62,000 bases of DNA. It comes from Symsagittifera roscoffensis (lineage: Eukaryota > Xenacoelomorpha > Acoela > Convolutidae). The notes under the pieces are model-generated. The model was given only the letters and a program-made list of their open reading frames with translations, did no database searches and was not told the origin of the DNA. This document shows positions 1 through 10,544 of the stretch, piece by piece. Location: positions 76,603,718 through 76,665,717 of the forward strand of contig NC_087064.1 in assembly GCF_963678635.1 (NCBI RefSeq), read 5' to 3'. How positions within the stretch are numbered: the first letter of the stretch is position 1; each line of letters begins with the position of its first letter. The position numbers and the translations under genes were made by a program.

Positions 1-928
1 CCGAAAAATGTCAGCCTAAATCAAAGACAACGAAAGCGGACATGATTTGACTCAAAAACGGACAAACATCCTCTCAAAGATTCAAAAACGGTCTTCGTTC
101 GACCGCATCGGTGAACCTTGACTCGAGCACAGCCCGATCGATCGCCTCAATATTGCTCGAGCTTTTGAAAATGGTCGAGCCATTTATTTAGGGTCCAAGA
201 CTGTAGAATATTATCTTGCTTGCGACCGTATCTCGCGTTAACCTTTGTACCTCTGAATGGGATATTCTTTGTGAATGTTATCTAAATTAATTTAATTTTT
301 TGCTTAAATTATTGTACTGAATTATCTTTTCTCCGCTTCAAATTCAATTTTTCTTTTCATTACAACTGTTTTGTGCTATTGCTTTTTTCCATTGCTTTTC
401 AATAAATTTGAAAATTGGTTTATTTTGCGTTCGTTTATATTCACAGGTACTCTATAAAGAATGTACAATGCACCAGTTTTTATCGCATCAAACCATTTTA
501 TAAGGATAGGATGGGTAAAAGAGTTCAGCTGTCATGCAATTACAATTGGTATCATATCACGCACGCAATATATTGACTCTATTGAAGTAGCTTTTTTGAC
601 TAGTTTTTATTTTCTTCAGCCGATGAAAATTAAAAAGCTTGACTGAAATAGCCAAAAACTTGGTTGGTGCTTTGGCGCAAATGCTTTTGTTTCTTATCAA
701 CCAAAAACTCAAAGCTTTTCGTCTCCGAAAAAAATGGATCGCTTGTTATCAATATTGTGAACATGTTTGTCTCATTCAGTTTTCCAGATGATTTTTCTTA
801 TGTTTCTAGCATCAAAGTTTTCAAATTCAGTTTTGAGTTTCCTCATTATGGACTCTTTTTAAGATCATCAAATTCCAAAAAAGTCATGTTTTGTTTGATT
901 CTATTTTTATCATCAATAGGATAGATAA
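1..928. other. AT-rich stretch, no gene recognised
   Basis: I see no domain-like reading frame, splice-bounded exon or repeat here. Short open frames at 461-646 and 664-924 are low-complexity, Phe/Ser/Ile-rich and lack support. An AATAAA lies near 401 but cannot be tied to a transcript. The minus-strand lectin-type gene may continue through this stretch as intron or 3' sequence. Confidence 0.5.
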
Positions 929-1365
929 CAGTGGCGGATTTAGGGGGGGGGCGGAGGGGGGCGGACGCTTTTTCCTTCTCAGGGATTCGACCCCCTGCCG
1001 ACCCAAAGGGTCCCCCCTTTGATACTTTTTCAGAAATCCATTTTTAGCCGACCGACCCTAAAATTTTTCTAAAGGCGCCTTGGGCGCCAATATATACTAA
1101 CTTTGAGGGGGAGCGCGCGCCAAAAAAACGCGATTTTTTGTCAAAATCTTTCAAAAAGTGCCCAAAAACGGCTCTACTGACTGTTTTTCAAAAATTTGCC
1201 TGCGGCCCTGAAAATTTTGCTAAAATATGGGCAAAGCAGTGCTTTGGGAGAGCTCGAAAAATCAATTTGGTTGACCTAAAAAAAAGGTCGTCAAAATTTT
1301 GGAAAATTTTTTGAAAATCCGCCCCCCCCCCCCCCCGCCTCTAGAAAATCCTAGATCCGCCCCTG
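929..1365. mobile_element. hAT-type MITE, copy 1
   Basis: A 437-bp element starts CAGTGGCGGATTTAGG and ends CTAGATCCGCCCCTG, so its ends are inverted. It is flanked by a perfect 8-bp target duplication, ATAGATAA, at 921-928 and 1366-1373. Eight-bp duplications and CAG...CTG ends are typical of the hAT superfamily. It has no transposase frame, so it is non-autonomous. Its interior (GGCGCC-rich block, poly-C near the right end) matches the copies at 3233, 46689 and 47236. Relative to copy 4 the interior is in reverse orientation. Confidence 0.9.
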
Positions 1366-1437
1366 ATAGATAATGAAAAGCTTTGGCCCAAAATTCTATT
1401 TTCCACGATCTTATCTCCTAGTCTGAATAAAACTTAC

Positions 1438-1578
1438 CCTCAAAGTTTTTGAAATAAAATTTGTCATGACAAATCGAACTAAAGGCTTTAGGATGGTCTA
1501 GAACGTTTTTTATATTTAATTGATTGATGCATTGGTGCCAAATTTTTGTTTCAGAATTGGTAAACGTTTTGAAACAAT
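1438..1578 (-). CDS. candidate exon 5 of the PAN/lectin-type gene
   Basis: A minus-strand exon candidate of 141 nt runs from an acceptor TTTTTTAAAAG|ATTG (exon starts at 1578) to a strong donor GAGG|GTAAGT (last exon base 1438). It is open throughout and has intron phase 1 on both sides. Exon 4 of the upstream gene also ends in phase 1, so the two join without a frameshift. The peptide begins CFKTFTNSETKIWHQC and contains three cysteines; no domain is recognised. The assignment rests on phase and splice signals only. Intron 4 would then be about 2.9 kb and would contain a hAT MITE and other repeats. Confidence 0.45.
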
Positions 1579-1600
1579 CTTTTAAAAAATGATTTTTCAA

Positions 1601-2397
1601 TCGCTCTCAAATTCGACTTTTAAGATGATGTTTTGCAACGATTAATGAAATTGCAAGTGGAGGAACCCTTTGTAGGATAGAAGTGTTTAAAACATTTTTA
1701 ACCAAAAACCACAAAAAAAAAACTGCAAGAAAAATTCGCCCTTTTTGATATCAATAAAAATGGTGAAAAAGAGCTGCGTGCTGGAATCAAAATATGCGCG
1801 AATTCTTTCTGCTTTTAGATAATGTTTGAACTGCATAACTTTATAATGATTAAACTTCAAAAATGTTAGCAACACATCAACATCGCTTGTCATTGATGGC
1901 TTCCACGAAAAACTGGCTCGGTCAAAAACCTGTAAAATTTGAACAAGTTTTGGTATATGAGCTCTTTTCAAATGAATTATTTGGAGATACACTTTGGACC
2001 ACATTTTCCACACACCACACATGCTAAATGGTTTTTCATTTGAAACCAGGGGCGGATTAAGACAATTCTGAATTTTTCTAAATTGTTTTTATAAATATTC
2101 CATGCAACAGATGGGCTGTCTTTTCTTAGTAGTTCATTTCATGTACACTCATACTTTGCAGAAGGCATGATCCATCCAGCCTTCATCTGAAAAGAAAAAC
2201 GATCAATCTCTTCATTTGCTTCTATATGTAGTAATCATCCGACTATAGTAATTGTGCTCAATGAATAAAACCAAGCCCAAAATCATTGAAATCACTCAAC
2301 CATTCCGTAATTTAACATATTTCGAGGTTGGAATGCTCCGCAACTCTAACATATAGGTATTGTCTTGATTGTTTACTTAAGATAAATGGACTAATTG
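1601..2397 (-). other. intronic or intergenic stretch with one unassigned frame
   Basis: A minus-strand open frame at 1687-2022 has a good acceptor inside it: TTTTACAG followed by GTTTTTGACCG, near 1930. The peptide after it begins VFDRASFSWKPSMTSDVDV. It could be an exon, but it needs phase 0 while exon 4 (ending 4474) leaves phase 1, and no clear donor follows. I therefore leave it unassigned. The remainder shows nothing recognisable. Confidence 0.3.
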
Positions 2398-2915
2398 TTC
2401 CGACTTTCGATAGGAAAGCAACGGAATATTTGTGCTCGGGGTGGGTTTTTTTTTCTTCAGACAAATTTCGACTTTTTAACTAGCCATTTTACACAAAACT
2501 GTTTTATATCACTCAAAAGGTATTGTTGGATTTGAAAAGATATTTCACCTGTGATCGTTTTTCATGAAGTTAAGGGGGTTTGAAAATTAGCATTTTGGCC
2601 AATTGGGACAATTAACGCGCGATATATTTCGCGCTTTGAACGCGTAAGCGGAGGTTTAATCCAATCTAGAAATCGTGCCAAATTGGTTGAAAGCAGCTTA
2701 TTTGCCATAATTGATTAATACTAGCAGCGAAATCTACTCTTTTGTACTTTATATGGCATGTGGAGGGATGATTTTCATAAAAAAATTGTTATTTCAGAAA
2801 AAAAAATTCATTTTGTTTTATTACATTCTTTTTTGTTAATGTTATTACTGCTCCATAAACCTTAAAAGGCAGTTGGAACATTCAGGGCTTCGCCCTGATA
2901 CGAGCAGTCTTGTTT
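2398..2915 (+). repeat. dispersed repeat family R, copy A
   Basis: This copy runs from the CCGACTTTCG...AACGGAATATTTGTGCTCGGGG block to AGGGCTTCGCCCTGATACGAGCAG. Two small hairpins stand out: GCGCGATATATTTCGCGC, and AGGGC-TTC-GCCCT near the right end. The same order of blocks recurs at 21581-22115 in the same orientation and at 22905-23412 inverted. A weaker inverted copy lies near 6485-6968 and an end fragment at 3662-3735. No terminal inverted repeat or coding frame was found, so the class is unknown. Confidence 0.7.
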
Positions 2916-3232
2916 TTATTTATATCCAAATAGGATCAAATATTAGTTGTCTTATTAGAAAATTGTCTCATTAAAAAATTACTTGTTCCGACTTTCGAGG
3001 AAACGGATTTTGGGCGATCGAAATGAAACTTTTTAACAATCAATTTTTTTTAACCCATTAAAGATATCGACTCCCAAAAATCATAGATATATATAAGTTC
3101 AATTCAAGGCAAAACCAAAAAGAATCGAGAAGTATTGATGACCTTAGAAGCTGCGGAAAAAGTAGAACAATCTACTTTTGGATGAACCATGATTCTAGAC
3201 GCAGACTATAGCCAGAGTCAGATAGTCAGACA

Positions 3233-3654
3233 CAGTGGCGTGCGCAGGGGGGGGGGAGCTGTTGTTCGCACAAGTTTTTAAATTTTTGTAGAACTTTTTT
3301 AGGTCGATCAATTTGATTTTCGGAGCTCTCCAAAAATACTCTAAGGACCCTATTTTGTCTCAAACTTTCTGCATCGCAGGCAAAATTTAAAAATAAAACA
3401 GGCCAAAAAACGCCGTTTTTGGGCACTTTTGAAAATTTTGACGAACAAATGCGTTTTTTGGGCGCACGCTCCTCCCTCAAAATTAGTTATATTGGCGCCA
3501 AAGGCGCCTTTAGAAAAATGTTGAGGTTGGCCAGCAAAAATTGATATCGTAAAGTTATACCACAGGGGGACGCATTGGAAAATTTTGGCAACCAGAATTG
3601 AGGAGGGGAGGGGTGAAGTTGCGAGACGCCCCCTTCCCCCTCTGCACGCTACTG
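3233..3654. mobile_element. hAT-type MITE, copy 2 (CAGTGGCGTGCGCAG ends)
   Basis: A 422-bp element with ends CAGTGGCGTGCGCAG and CTGCACGCTACTG is flanked by a perfect 8-bp duplication, GTCAGACA (3225-3232 and 3655-3662). The interior (TTGGCGCCAAAGGCGCC, TTTCTGCATCGCAGGC) is clearly related to the copies at 929 and 47236, although the terminal sequences differ. Sequence right of the element (3662-3735) is an inverted end fragment of repeat family R. Confidence 0.9.
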
Positions 3655-3977
3655 GTCAGACAAGACTCTTCGTATCAAGGCGAAGAGCTGAATATTCCGA
3701 CTGCCTTTGGTTGAAGTGTTTATTTAAATATTCAAAGATCAAAATCCCCATTATGTTGAATTTTGATTTTTTAAGTCCATTAACAAATGGTTTGATTGTT
3801 AAAACAGGTGAGTTTATGTGCGGGGTAGCTCACTCATAGAGTAATTTCAAATAAGGTACACCGTCTGTTCGCCACGCTATCCTATTTTTTGGCCGGATAG
3901 GTTCGTGCAACTTCTTAGTCTAATACCAATCTTAATCTTACTCTTATATCTCCTAGTCTCAAAAGATCGGGGCAGTA

Positions 3978-4060
3978 CAACAGTGCCGAAGTACAACAGT
4001 GCCGAAAAAAAATTAAGTTCAACAGTGCCGAAAATGAAAACTTTGTTCAACAGTGCCGAA
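3978..4060. repeat. four spaced copies of CAACAGTGCCGAA
   Basis: The 13-mer CAACAGTGCCGAA occurs at 3978, 3994, 4020 and 4048, all in one orientation, with spacing of 16-28 bp. This looks like the subterminal repeats of a DNA transposon end. No matching inverted end was found nearby. It lies in intron 4 of the lectin-type gene model. Confidence 0.75.
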
Positions 4061-4473
4061 AATATGAACGAATTTCAATAGTGTATTCTGGTATTTGCGA
4101 GTTAGATATCAGGAACTATCTTGAAGGAGAACAACTGTCTTCTAAGTTATATTTATTTTGTTTTGTTGCTGAAACTATGAATAGTTTCAGCGTTACAAAT
4201 AATTATATGTGTTAGTTATGGATCATGATTGGTTAGAAATATTTTATAGAGATAGTTTTATCAAAAATATAACTGGATATAAATACTAGTTTTAAACTGG
4301 TTCCACAGGGTAACTTTAGCAATTGAAGTATGTGCTACTAAGTAAAAGATGAAATTCGAACGACACTATATCAAGTGAAGAAGTTTACAATATTTTAAGG
4401 TGTGTTTAATTTACTTAGGCGCTTTGCCCTGGTGTAAGCGTTTTTGTTATTGCTCTAGTGACAAATTACTTAC

Positions 4474-4542
4474 CCTCCAGTGTTGCGATGTCCAGAACTG
4501 TATAGTCCATGACATTGTTATCACTGGAGAACTGAATCACTT
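4474..4542 (-). CDS. exon 4 of the PAN/lectin-type gene
   Basis: A 69-nt minus-strand exon lies between acceptor TTTGTTTTTCAG|AAGTG and donor GGAGG|GTAAGT. Its entry phase completes the codon left open by exon 3 (A|AA, Lys). It reads KVIQFSSDNNVMDYTVLDIA before the donor and leaves in phase 1. Both splice sites are close to consensus and the frame is open, so this is a convincing internal exon. No domain is assigned. The next exon in phase may be 1578-1438. Confidence 0.75.
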
Positions 4543-4866
4543 CTGAAAAACAAAAGAAAAACTCTATGAAAAAGATTTACAAAAAAAAGTAACCATAAAG
4601 CAAACAACTGTCAAATATCGTCAACTTTTTCAAAAAGCAGTATTTAATTTAATAAAAAGCGTATGATTTATAACCATATGATTCAAAATCACATACATTC
4701 GATAGATGCAGCAATAAAATTCAACTCTTTTGATTTTCTATAAGTTTCTCAAAACTGAATTTCAGAAAAACAACTTTATGACTTTGCAAATTAATTTCCT
4801 AGCTAATGCCCGTTAATTTTTTTTTACCTCAGTTTAATTTCATTTAGGTTATCAAAATGTACTCAC

Positions 4867-5095
4867 TGTGTTCGTCGGCTACTTTGAACACCGTCTCACT
4901 GCAACTCATGGCCTTCATTGCGATTTGAATTGGGCCGCTTATTTCACCTAGATGTATAGAATGAGCCTTGAAGATAGTGCAGAAAGTGTTGCTAGCCGAC
5001 AGACGAACAATTTGACTGCTTGCGAAGAAGTTTGTTTGACATAAATTTATCACTGAGGATTCGTCATTTGGGCACGGAACCTCTTTTGAAGAACT
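4867..5095 (-). CDS. exon 3 of the PAN/lectin-type gene
   Basis: A 229-nt minus-strand exon runs from acceptor TTTTACTTCAG|AGT to donor CACA|GTGAGT. It enters in phase 0, matching the phase-0 donor of exon 2, and leaves in phase 1, matching exon 4. The peptide starts SSSKEVPCPNDESSVINLC and has several cysteines (PC, LC, FC, SC), which suits an extracellular disulfide-bonded module. I do not recognise the fold. A C-terminal beta-rich domain is possible but is inference. Confidence 0.75.
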
Positions 5096-5488
5096 CTGAA
5101 GTAAAATGTTACTTCTCAGAATCTTTTGGGGCTTTTTAAGTTATATTCAATGTTTAGATTAAGACAAAAACGGTTTATCCACGAGGGAAAAGGACCAACA
5201 TACGAAACTGCTATTGTGACTCTGCTTATTTCGAGATTAAAAAATGGAAGAATAACGTAGAGCTCAATGAGTTCACGTAGTCTAGCAACGTTTCCTCTAC
5301 ATTTTATAGTATGAATTGTTTAATATGCTGCAAGTCTAGTGGCAGATTTTGGGGCAGCTCTAGTGTGACGGGCAACTTGAGAAATTTGTTGAAAATTTTG
5401 AGAAAATTGTTTGATATTGCACACATCAATTAGAAGAATATCGCGATATAAAAACAGCTGGTGTCCAAACTGCTGGTGATTTTATTAC

Positions 5489-5980
5489 CATGGCTTTCAA
5501 AAACAAGCACAGTTCTTGAACTTTGACAACAATCCCACTCTCAAATGACCCCTCGGGCTTCGCCGCTGTCGCTGCCCGTTGAAGTTCATCGTGAAAATTG
5601 TGCAGATTAATCAGAAGCTCAGTTGAGTGATCAAAAGGAGCGGCATGTCTATCCGAACAAGCTTGCGAAGACACGAAATACACGATGTCGTCATTGTTGT
5701 CAGCCGAATCTAACTGCAAAATCTCATCCGAGAGCGGAACTTTCGCAGAGTTTTCACACATTTCAACTTGGTCAGTCGGAACACACGCAACTCTTCTACT
5801 AATGCTACAAGAGAACATTCCAAGCACATTTGCAGGAGTCATGTATCGCACACATGATTCGGTGTTCAACTCTTCGTTGTCTGTTTCGAATATATCATCG
5901 TTGGAAAAAAGCAAAACTTTTTTCGAAGCAGTGGCGTGAACGGAAACACTTTCTTGTGTCACAGCGTTGAAATATTTGAC
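5489..5980 (-). CDS. exon 2 of the PAN/lectin-type gene: C-terminal half of a C-type-lectin-like domain
   Basis: A 492-nt minus-strand exon (164 codons) is entered after ACTCTCTTAAG|GTC and left at GCCATG|GTAATA, phase 0 on both sides. Its middle, ESCVRYMTPANVLGMFSC followed by RRVACV, has the Cys spacing that ends a C-type-lectin-like domain; the first half is in exon 1. The usual calcium/sugar motifs (EPN or QPD, and WND) are not visible, so classical sugar binding is doubtful. After the domain comes an acidic region (DSADNNDD) and a stretch with few cysteines. No in-frame ATG starts this frame, which supports an internal exon. The acceptor is the weakest point of the model. Confidence 0.75.
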
Positions 5981-6484
5981 CTTAAGAGAGTCTTTTTTTT
6001 CTTTCCGTCACACGTGAACATATATTTTATATGAATTGAAGTAAACAGTCGATCAAAACATTTAGCCTCTCTGGTTTCAGAAATTCTGTTCAACATTTAT
6101 TTTTATGGTCGATATTCATTTAATGGTCGAAAGTTTTTTTTTCTTCAAAAAGTCCATATGTTCTACAACTTTCTACAAAATTACTTATACGCAAAACATT
6201 GAAAAAGTGCTATCGTTAAGCAATTTTTTTTTCTTTCCACAAATGTATTTTTTCTGATTTTTTAATCCAGCTGGTTTTGCAAGGACCTGAAGGTCATCCC
6301 AAGAATCAAACACTATGACTCTATGCCATAAAACTGGAAGAACTTCGTTATGTTTCTCATTTTGGTTTCAAACAAATTTTTTAATCTTGTCACTAATTGT
6401 CACTCATTTGTCTTAAACAGTTCAAAAAAGTCCCCACCATGAAAACAAGTAGAATGAGTCGGTTAGAACAACAAATTTAAAGCA

Positions 6485-6968
6485 AACGAGACTGCTTGAT
6501 TGTGTATCAGGGCAAAACTCCGAATGTTCAGTGTGCCCCTTAATTCAAATCGAGTAGTTTTTGTTAAATAAATATCGAAAAACTATAAGTTTTGGACAAT
6601 TTGAGCCGTACGAAATTAATACGACCAATTAGCTAACCTCAATTCAATTTGGAACGAGTTTGTTCTGCGGGATAACCCGCCACACATAAATAGTTCGCGC
6701 TACGTTTTCAGTAATATGGATAAAATCTTTAAATTGCACATAAATTAGTCCAGCAGAGCATGACCAAATTGGCAATTTTAAAATCCCAAATTTTTGCAAA
6801 AATGATTGGAGGCAAAGTATCTTTTTAAATGTTATTTTAGGGAGCCGATCTCTTAAATGGGGCATAAAATATTTTTGTTTAAAACTATTGTTTCGATCGC
6901 CAAAAACTGACTGAATAAAAAACCACAACAAGCATAAATATTGTTTTCATGGAAAGTCGGAACAAAAA
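6485..6968 (-). repeat. dispersed repeat family R, diverged inverted copy
   Basis: The left end carries GTATCAGGGC...CCGAATGTTCAGTG and the right end GGAAAGTCGGAACAA. These are the reverse complements of the right and left ends of copy A (2398-2915). The interior is too diverged to align by eye, so the extent is approximate. Confidence 0.45.
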
Positions 6969-7885
6969 AATGATATTTTTCAAAATCTTAAATGACTTTT
7001 AACAGTGGAAACTGCAACATTTTATCAATGCTGATGAATTCTGAAATGTAAAATTAAGGTTAAACTTAATAATACAAATCGTTCAAAAGTGAAATTCTTC
7101 TGTCTGATTTTTGCTGGATTTCTGAGCGATTTAATTTTACAATTGCCATTGTTTTTTTCGAGTGTTTTGTACGAGAATTCATTTGTTGGGGTCTTTGCGT
7201 TCTGAGTGGGTACGTTTTCGTTTCCGTTTTATATCAAACTGCAAAAATTGACAAAATGCCTTTTTCTTCTCAGTTTTACAATCATTTTTTGTATTGCAAT
7301 TTTTGCCAAGCTCCGCTTCACCATTGCGTCTAATAAATTTATTAGAAAGTTTTCGTTCGGCGTTAATAGTTTAAATTGAACGTAAGTCCTTTAAAAAAAT
7401 TATAATTTTTCAATAGTTTCAATTGAAGGCTGAAATTCAAATTTATATGAAAAAAATGGTAAGCTTTTTAGACAAAACGAGTTTCAAGTCGATGACTCGA
7501 GCCTCAAAAAAGAACGAGGAAAATAAAAATGTTTGAAGAATTTTGGAGTTCAAATTGCTCAATGAGTTTGAAGTGATCGAATAGTATGTCAGAAATCTGA
7601 AAGTTTGAAAGATTGAAGTTTCTAAAAATTTGTTTGCGACAACGGAATGTCCCAGTATCCTTGAAGACAGATCCATTAAATTACTAGTTTCATAGTTGCA
7701 AGTATTTAACCGTATCCGAACCTGTTGGCGCTATTAGAGATTCGCAGCCATTGTTGTTGTCGGCTGATTATGACAGATTATTTTTTGTTTATTCAACAAT
7801 TGTTTAAGCACATAAAACTCAAATTGCTTATATGTTGCTCGCGTAGTCCTCATTTTCACATTGAAAAATAGTTTTTTTGAAAACA

Positions 7886-8488
7886 CCATTTCAAGGCCAA
7901 ACTGTGTACTGGATATACGCACAATTTTGTGTCTGTATGTTCCTGGATTCAAGAGGCAAGTATTAGAACATGTTCCAAAATGTAAGTGGATTCTACTTAC
8001 AAAACTTCAGTGGATTTCGCGTACAAATACCTGTAACGTAAATTTTGTCGGCACACTGATTTTATTGCGGATTCCGCAACGAGCAAATATAAGTAGTTGT
8101 TCGGGATTCCACAAATGTAAGCGGATTCTGCAAATGTAAGTGGATTCCGCAAATTTATGCGGATTCCGCTTGCAATTTGCGGATTCCACTTACAGTTGCG
8201 GATTCCGCGACAGCTTAAATTTACTAAACACATTTATTATTGTTCGTTCGTGGATTCCAGAGACTTGTTCCGGATTCCACACGTTTTGTTGCGGATTCCG
8301 CAAAGTTGCCTGTTTTCGGAGCAATTTTGAGCAATACAGTGTTTTAGCTATTTGTCCGTGGAATCGAAAACAGCAGAGAAGATTAAAGAAAAATAGCAGT
8401 TTTGCGGTTTCCGGGACAAATCTGATTTTTGCCTGTTGCGGAATACGCTCACAATATTCAAAAAATGCACAGTTTGGCCTCGTAAGGA
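7886..8488. mobile_element. MITE with CATTACGAAGCC-type ends carrying a minisatellite
   Basis: The exact inverted ends AGGCCAAACTGTG (7894-7906) and CACAGTTTGGCCT (8468-8480) bound this segment. They match the 20-bp termini of the element at 20740-20938. The interior (about 8060-8310) is packed with variants of the palindrome GCGGATTCCGC, joined by AAATGTAAGT-like spacers, at least seven times. There is no coding frame. The right end lies only about 22 bp inside intron 1 of the lectin-type gene. Confidence 0.7.
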
Positions 8489-8510
8489 CGTTTTTAGTGT
8501 ACTCAATTAC

Positions 8511-9208
8511 GTCACGCAGATGAAACGGACATCTTTCAACTATGCTAGTATCAATGATAACGGGAAAGAAAAACATCCCTTGTATGCAGTCAAAAAACTA
8601 ATTGGTCTTGTTTCTCTGCATCTAAGTAGCAATTCAATTTCGGCAAAACTCCTCGGCGAGAAAGACTCAAACCCTTCGAACTCATCGCAATACGTCTCAG
8701 CTGCGTCCAAACTCAAACGTCCGCTACTCACTTGACATTCGGTTATTTCTCTTATTGGGGGAGCAGAACAAACATTGGCAGGTTGCGCGTATCCGTTTGC
8801 TTGTGACAATGCCACATACTTGATCCCAGAACTCGCAATTGGATCTCTTAGCAGTTGGATACCTCCTCTAGCGAACCAGAAAATGTTAGAATTAGGTTCA
8901 TAGCACATGCTCATAGACATATCTCGAGGCTTGTGTGAAACCAATCGACAAGAACTGTCGTCTCGTTGCCAGGCGAATGAATCACAATCGCTCGTTTTCT
9001 CGCATAATTGATCACACTCGTATGCACTCCATGTATTGTCCTTTTTGGTGAGTATTTTCATGGTATCATTTTCAAATAGTTGTCTGCAAGGCTGTCCTTG
9101 GATTAGAACGACTTGACTGTCATCGCAACTATTTGAATTGGTCAAAAATAGAACAGGAAGAAAGATTAAATTGAAAAAAGATGTTGCCGCCAAACTGTTT
9201 AAATCCAT
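8511..9208 (-). CDS. exon 1: signal peptide, PAN/Apple-like domain and start of a C-type-lectin-like domain (one frameshift)
   Basis: The ATG at 9208 opens a secreted protein. Residues 1-27 form a signal peptide with a hydrophobic core (FFNLIFLPVLFLT) ending in Ser before Cys28. Residues about 40-115 resemble a PAN/Apple domain: CDQLCEKTSDCDSFAW, then SSCRL and an FWF segment. From about residue 155 a C-type-lectin-like domain starts (LDAAETYCDEFEGFESFSPR, then AEIELL). The literal frame ends at a TAG at 8540-8542. One extra base in the five-A run at 8569-8573 (plus strand) would keep it open to a good donor, CGTGAC|GTAATT, last exon base 8511, phase 0. That matches exon 2 and makes the exon 233 codons. 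It is either a sequencing error or a real lesion. The protein likely acts outside the cell. Confidence 0.85.
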
Positions 9209-10265
9209 GATATTGTTGCCAAAACACTGTTTAAAAATGAACTTGGGATTTTCCTCAAATTATTTCAATTGTGTTTTCGCACCAGTAATAATTGATGTAC
9301 TAGATAAAACAGAATTGCTATAACTCAAGAAAACAAAAACGACAAGAGATGTTTTGGTGCCAATTTTACTGCAGGTTTTAGAAGAAAAAAAACGAAATAA
9401 AGTTTCCATACTTCCACCTTTTCATTTTTTGGACACTTCAAACTCTGTAGAAAATAGCATCTGTGTACTTGAGTAGCGACTACTGCCCGCCAACAGCTGA
9501 AGAATTTTTTTGTTCAGCCGGTCTTTAAAAAGTTTGAGTAGTCTGAGTAGTGGAGAAAACACTCAACTGCTCTTACTTTCAGCTGCTACAATTTATGCCA
9601 GAATTGAAAGCATAATTTCCAGTTTTCAATGCAGCGACAAAATTTTGCCCAAGGTTGGCGGTTGGATTCAAACAGTATATATGACCACCTAACCGGCCTA
9701 AAAGGCCGCAGGAAAATATAATCGATTAATATATATGCTTAGTATATAACAAAATGGTACAAGCTTTCGGTTGATATGTCCCAAAAACTCTTTTAAGACG
9801 CTTTTGACGTTGTAATGCAATAATTCGGTGAAAAAAACTGCTCGGAATGTTTTTTATAAATTAATATAACACAAATTGTGAAATTGGGTATCTTCTCAGC
9901 TTCTTCTAATCTAGTTTTAGAAATTAATTTGCTTAATTTAAGCCGTTATTACTTCAGCTTGTTTTCAAATTTGTACTTCCCTTCATAACAGCTTAAGTAC
10001 AGTTGAGACCCAACAGGTGGCATGATTGTTCGTTTATATATTTCTTTCACTATTGAACTGGGTTCTTCGAGCAACGGGTTCGTTGCAGATGTTATTTTTG
10101 CAAACTTGTGCATAATTTTATTTAATTTCAACTTTAATTTAATTTCAATTTTATTTAATTTCAACTGAAGACGAAAACCAATTGATGTCTAATTAATAGT
10201 GCGTCAGCAGCATCTTGGAACTATAATTCAATTTTTGTCAGTAAAACCGTTCTCGGTTATTACTG
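9209..10265. other. upstream region of the PAN/lectin-type gene
   Basis: This is presumed promoter and intergenic sequence. No clear TATA element at a fixed distance, CpG island or conserved block was identified. An imperfect array of TTTAATTTCAA-type units occurs near 10120-10165. Open frames here are short and unsupported. Confidence 0.4.
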
Positions 10266-10544
10266 ATGCGATTAAATGGTATGCGGAGCCGACATATCGT
10301 CGATCGCCCTTTATTACAAAGTAAAATTCGCTCATGTTGGCGATACTTTGGTGCCGTTCATGTGGCAAACAAGACATCCGATATCAAATCATCCCACCCA
10401 AAAAACGAAGTGGAGTTTGGCCAAGGTTTAGAAAAACCCTCCTACTTCAAAAAACATAATCTCAGAGACGGCGTACTTGTGATAAAAGAAACGCGAGTAT
10501 GTCAAATTAGGGTTTGGGGTCTGGAATCAGAAAAAAAGAAATAA
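10266..10544 (+). CDS. unrecognised open frame, 92 codons
   Basis: An ATG-started plus-strand frame reads MRLNGMRSRHIVDRPLLQSK and stays open for 92 codons, ending in a Lys-rich tail (ESEKKK). It is less AT-rich than its surroundings, which favours past or present coding. No domain is recognised, no splice partner was found, and it could be a transposon fragment. A chance frame cannot be excluded. Confidence 0.2.
   Translation: MRLNGMRSRHIVDRPLLQSKIRSCWRYFGAVHVANKTSDIKSSHPKNEVEFGQGLEKPSYFKKHNLRDGVLVIKETRVCQIRVWGLESEKKK

Larger units (their letters stand above)
5981..8510 (-). other. intron 1 of the PAN/lectin-type gene
   Basis: A 2.5-kb intron begins GTAATTGAG on the minus strand and ends CTCTCTTAAG. 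It holds a diverged inverted copy of repeat family R (about 6485-6968) and a MITE at 7886-8488. The rest is AT-rich without readable genes. Open frames at 6644-6931 and 7443-7676 have no support. Confidence 0.6.

Noticed and set aside
1687-2022. Exon of the lectin-type gene with an F5/8-like look (FSWKP)
   Set aside because: Entry phase does not match exon 4 and no donor was found; resemblance to a discoidin fold is too thin to claim.
7997-8233. Overlapping frames on both strands (60-128 codons)
   Set aside because: Open only because of the GCGGATTCCGC minisatellite in the MITE.
8540-8542. TAG as the true end of the PAN/lectin protein
   Set aside because: The lectin-like domain would end half-way, and its missing half is in the next exon on the same strand.
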